Shown one piece after another: positions 61,456 to 64,000 of a stretch of 64,000 nt of DNA; position 1 is the stretch's first letter, and each line of letters opens with the position of its first letter. The notes under the pieces were generated by a model. That model made no database searches, had not been told where the DNA came from, and saw only the letters and a list, made by a program, of their open reading frames with translations. The stretch comes from Micromonospora aurantiaca ATCC 27029. Its GTDB lineage: Bacteria; Actinomycetota; Actinomycetes; Mycobacteriales; Micromonosporaceae. The stretch lies in contig NC_014391.1 in assembly GCF_000145235.1 (NCBI RefSeq), forward strand, positions 1,302,001 through 1,366,000. Direction: 5' to 3'. The translations under genes were made by a program, and so were the position numbers.

Positions 61456-61603
61456 ACCCGTCACCGGGCCCACCCGACCGTCCGGCGCGTCGCATCCGCC
61501 GGGGCGGAGCTATCCGCTGAACGACCGTTCGGGGTAAGTTTCTGGCACCAGTGACGTCGGCGTGCGATCCCGCATGCCGTGAACCCGCAGGGAGGTCAGC
61601 GCG

Positions 61604-62698
61604 ATGAGCGGTGGTGACATGCTCGATTTCGAGATCCGTCCGAATCCCGCGCCGGTATCCGCCGCCGACCGGGCCGCCCTGCTGGCGAACCCGGGCTTCG
61701 GCCGGGTCTTCACCGATCACATGGTCACCATCCGCTACGCCGAGGGCAAGGGCTGGTACGACGCCCGCCTGGAGGCGCGCGCGCCGATCCCGATGGACCC
61801 GGCCGCGGCGGTGCTGCACTACGCGCAGGAGATCTTCGAAGGGCTGAAGGCGTACCGCACCGGTGACGCGGTGACGATGTTCCGTCCCGAGGCCAACGCG
61901 GCCAGGTTCGCCGCGTCGGCGCGCCGGCTGGCCATGCCGGAGCTGCCGGAGGCGACGTTCGTGGAGTCGCTGCGCCGGCTGGTCGAGATCGACCAGGCGT
62001 GGATTCCCGAGCACGAGGACGCCAGCCTCTACCTGAGGCCGTTCATGTTCGCCAGCGAGGTCTTCCTCGGTGTGCGCCCGGCCAACGAATACCTCTACTG
62101 CGTGATCGCCTCGCCGGCCGGTGCGTACTTCGCCGGTGGCGTGAAGCCGGTGACGGTGTGGGTCTCGCCGGACTACACCCGGGCCGCGCCCGGCGGCACC
62201 GGCGCGGCCAAGTGCGGCGGCAACTACGCCGCCTCGCTCGCCGCGCAGGCCGAGGCGATCGAGGCGGGCTGCGACCAGGTGGTGTTCCTGGACGCGGTCG
62301 AGCGGCGGTACGTCGACGAGCTGGGCGGCATGAACGTCTTCTTCGTCTACGACGACGGCAGCATCGTCACCCCGCCGCTGGGCGGCACGATCCTGCCGGG
62401 CATCACCCGCGACGCGATCCTCACCCTCGCCGCCGAGGCCGGGCACGAGGTGCGGGAGGCGCCGGTCGCCTTCGACGACTGGCGGGCCGACGCGGCGAGC
62501 GGCCGGCTGCGCGAGGTGTTCGCCTGCGGCACCGCCGCCGTGATCACCCCGATCGGCGGCGTGCGCTTCCCCGACGGCGAGTTCCTCATCGGCGGCGGCG
62601 AGCCGGGCCGGGCCACGATGGCGCTGCGGCAGAAGCTCGTCGACATCCAGCGCGGGCGTGCCGCCGACCCGTACGGCTGGGTCACCCGGGTCCTCTGA
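61604..62698 (+). CDS. ilvE: Branched-chain amino acid aminotransferase
   Basis: The 364-residue fold-type IV PLP enzyme performs the last step of valine, leucine and isoleucine synthesis. It has QEIFEGLKAYR, LRPFMFASE, the PLP-lysine region GTGAAKCGGNYAASL, and GTILPGITRDAIL. Length and motifs fit BCAT type II. ATG 61604 follows GGGAGG. It lies 188 bp after leuB beyond a palindrome, so it probably has its own promoter. Confidence 0.94.
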   Translation: MSGGDMLDFEIRPNPAPVSAADRAALLANPGFGRVFTDHMVTIRYAEGKGWYDARLEARAPIPMDPAAAVLHYAQEIFEGLKAYRTGDAVTMFRPEANAARFAASARRLAMPELPEATFVESLRRLVEIDQAWIPEHEDASLYLRPFMFASEVFLGVRPANEYLYCVIASPAGAYFAGGVKPVTVWVSPDYTRAAPGGTGAAKCGGNYAASLAAQAEAIEAGCDQVVFLDAVERRYVDELGGMNVFFVYDDGSIVTPPLGGTILPGITRDAILTLAAEAGHEVREAPVAFDDWRADAASGRLREVFACGTAAVITPIGGVRFPDGEFLIGGGEPGRATMALRQKLVDIQRGRAADPYGWVTRVL

Positions 62699-62705
62699 CG
62701 GCGCT

Positions 62706-62743
62706 TCGCGGTGATCGAGGGGTTCGCTCCTCGATCACCGCGA
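62706..62743. terminator. Bidirectional hairpin between ilvE and the phosphatase gene
   Basis: TCGCGGTGATCGAGG (62706-62720) pairs exactly with CCTCGATCACCGCGA (62729-62743) around an 8-nt loop. It fills the 52-bp gap between two convergent genes. Confidence 0.8.
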
Positions 62744-62750
62744 GGCCGGG

Positions 62751-63491
62751 TCAGTCCAGGAGGTGGGTGCGGAGGGACTCCACCTGCGCCTCGGTGACGC
62801 CGGCGTGGGTCAGGTAGCCCTCGACGGACCCGTAGCCGGTGCGCAGTTCGGCGAGGAACAGCTCCATCGCCTCGGCCGGCGATTCCAGGAACGGCGGCGG
62901 CGGTTCCTCCGCGTCCGGCAGCGTGGCCCGGACCCACTCGGTGAAGCGCCGCGACGCGGCGGTGCTGAGCGCGTAGTCGGCTACCACGTCCTCGTCGGGC
63001 ACCCCGAGCACTGCCAGCGTGAGCGCGCAGACGATGCCGGTGCGGTCCTTGCCGGCGACGCAGTGCACCACCACCGGGGCGTTGGCGCTGTCCGCGATCA
63101 GCCCGACCGCCTCGGCGAGCCCGGCGGTTCCGGTACGCGCCAGGTCGGCGTACCGGTCGGCCAGGTAGCGGGCCAGGCTGACGCCGGAGGCGTCGAACCG
63201 GTTCGCACCCCAGTCGGCGTGCTCGGGGTGGATGTGCCGGTAGGTCAGCCCGTCGTAGTCGGGCACCCGCCCGTCACGTTCCACCTCGGACGGCCGGCGC
63301 AGGTCGATGACGGTACGGATGCCGAGCGCGGTGAACGCGCTCCGGTCGGTCTCGTCGATGCGGTGCAGCGAGTCGGAGCGGTAGAGCCGGCCGCGGCGGA
63401 CCGTGCGCCCGTCCCGAGCGGCGTATCCGCCGACGTCGCGGAAGTTGAACAGGGCGGGGAAGGGGCTCTGCGCGGCGTCCACATCCGACAC
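62751..63491 (-). CDS. Protein-tyrosine/serine phosphatase (Y_phosphatase3 type)
   Basis: The 246-residue protein begins with FNFRDVGGYA and GRLYRSDSLHRID and carries the CX5R active site HCVAGKDRTG (about residues 141-150), with the general-acid-like loop upstream. This fits the bacterial atypical phosphatases related to MptpB, which can act on phospho-Tyr, phospho-Ser/Thr or phosphoinositides. No signal peptide is present. GTG 63491 is the first start before the conserved block. Confidence 0.85.
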   Translation of the reverse strand: MSDVDAAQSPFPALFNFRDVGGYAARDGRTVRRGRLYRSDSLHRIDETDRSAFTALGIRTVIDLRRPSEVERDGRVPDYDGLTYRHIHPEHADWGANRFDASGVSLARYLADRYADLARTGTAGLAEAVGLIADSANAPVVVHCVAGKDRTGIVCALTLAVLGVPDEDVVADYALSTAASRRFTEWVRATLPDAEEPPPPFLESPAEAMELFLAELRTGYGSVEGYLTHAGVTEAQVESLRTHLLD

Positions 63492-63542
63492 GGTAACGGC
63501 CGGCGGGGCGTTCGTCCGTCCCCGCCGGCCGTCGCCGGGATG

Positions 63543-64000
63543 TCAGGCGCGCGGCGGCACGTCCGGCGGCAGCGCCGAGTGGTTCTCGCCGTAGTAGCCG
63601 CCCAGCCGGTCCCGGTAGCCCGGTTCGGCGTGGCTGGACTCGTCGTACTCCGGGGCGGCCTTGATCTGGTCCTTCTCCCGGTCGACGTGCACGGTGCGGG
63701 CGTCGTGGTCGACGTGGTTCACGGTCCCGGCCGGGAGCATCACCTTCTTGCCGAAGATCCACGGCCCGGTGTCCACGACCAGGTAGCTGTCGTCCACCTC
63801 GTGGCTCGCCCGGTCGATCTTGCCGATGGCGCCGTCGGTGGCCTCGACCTTGTAGCCGGTCAGGTCGGCGCTCGCCACACCCGCCTCGTCGCGGTAGCGC
63901 CACGGGTCGAAGGCGCCCGCCGGGGCGCCCCCGGCGACCGTGCCCCGGCCGTCGTCGAGGATCGGCTCGGTGCCGCCGTGCGTGGCGCGCGGGTCCAGTC
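63543..64000 (-). CDS. PRC-barrel domain protein, 5' end outside the window
   Basis: A frame ending in TCA (stop) at 63543-63545 is open to the window edge. The visible 151 residues include FDPWRYRDEAG, then the PRC-barrel-like DLTGYKVEATDGAIGKIDRA and DTGPWIFGKKVMLPAGTV, and end in a Pro-rich tail. A GTG at 63878 also fits the frame, but the acceptable residues before it (THGGTEPILDDGRG) suggest that the gene begins beyond position 64000. The function is unknown; such proteins are often stress-related in actinobacteria. Confidence 0.75.
   Translation of the reverse strand, partial: LDPRATHGGTEPILDDGRGTVAGGAPAGAFDPWRYRDEAGVASADLTGYKVEATDGAIGKIDRASHEVDDSYLVVDTGPWIFGKKVMLPAGTVNHVDHDARTVHVDREKDQIKAAPEYDESSHAEPGYRDRLGGYYGENHSALPPDVPPRA

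Overview
The window is high-GC DNA (about 70% G+C) with GTG starts, ATGA/GTGA stop-start overlaps and G/C-ending codons throughout. The core genes (GatB, IlvD/B/N/C/E, LeuB, SerA), two GGDEF-EAL proteins and an SulP carrier coupled to an ArsR regulator point to a chromosome segment of a mycelial actinobacterium, most probably Micromonosporaceae (Micromonospora-like). This assignment comes from composition and family content only; no search was run.

Layout. 0-9.4 kb: the 3' end of gatB, a homodimeric-E1/transketolase-like enzyme, a membrane-anchored metallophosphoesterase, a PQQ-type sugar dehydrogenase lipoprotein, a GAF-GAF-SpoIIE phosphatase, a D-2-hydroxyacid dehydrogenase and a small PH-like membrane protein. 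9.4-12.2 kb: a hairpin-rich spacer and a GGDEF-EAL protein with decayed motifs. 12.2-19.3 kb: a sugar-uptake locus (LacI regulator, lipoprotein binding protein, two ABC permeases, GH2 beta-mannosidase) with a readable promoter and operator. 19.3-22.8 kb: ArsR-SulP and a divergent DUF4386/TetR pair with two operator palindromes.

23.0-48.4 kb is the accessory region. It begins with a stand-alone PD-(D/E)XK-like protein, a 57-residue acidic protein, a possible winged-helix protein and a DUF2075 (Schlafen-type) nuclease-helicase. It continues with a complete type 2 BREX (Pgl) phage-defence operon in canonical order: pglW, pglX, pglY, pglZ, brxD, brxHI. Two extra nuclease genes, a PIN-like protein and an HNH endonuclease with a possible base-reading N-terminal domain, sit between pglX and pglY. 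pglX carries a low-GC central segment that looks like an exchanged target-recognition domain. The operon is tightly coupled by 4-nt overlaps and is preceded by an 11-codon leader ORF.

48.4-64 kb returns to core metabolism: ilvD; an intact GGDEF-EAL protein; ilvB-ilvN-ilvC behind a leader peptide and intrinsic-terminator attenuator, with a 60-bp tandem repeat between ilvB and ilvN; serA; a small hypothetical protein; an ApbE-like protein; leuB; ilvE; a protein-tyrosine phosphatase; and a PRC-barrel protein that runs off the right edge. ilvD, ilvBN, ilvC, leuB and ilvE together cover most of valine/isoleucine/leucine synthesis.

No tRNA, rRNA, CRISPR array, transposase or integrase was recognised.
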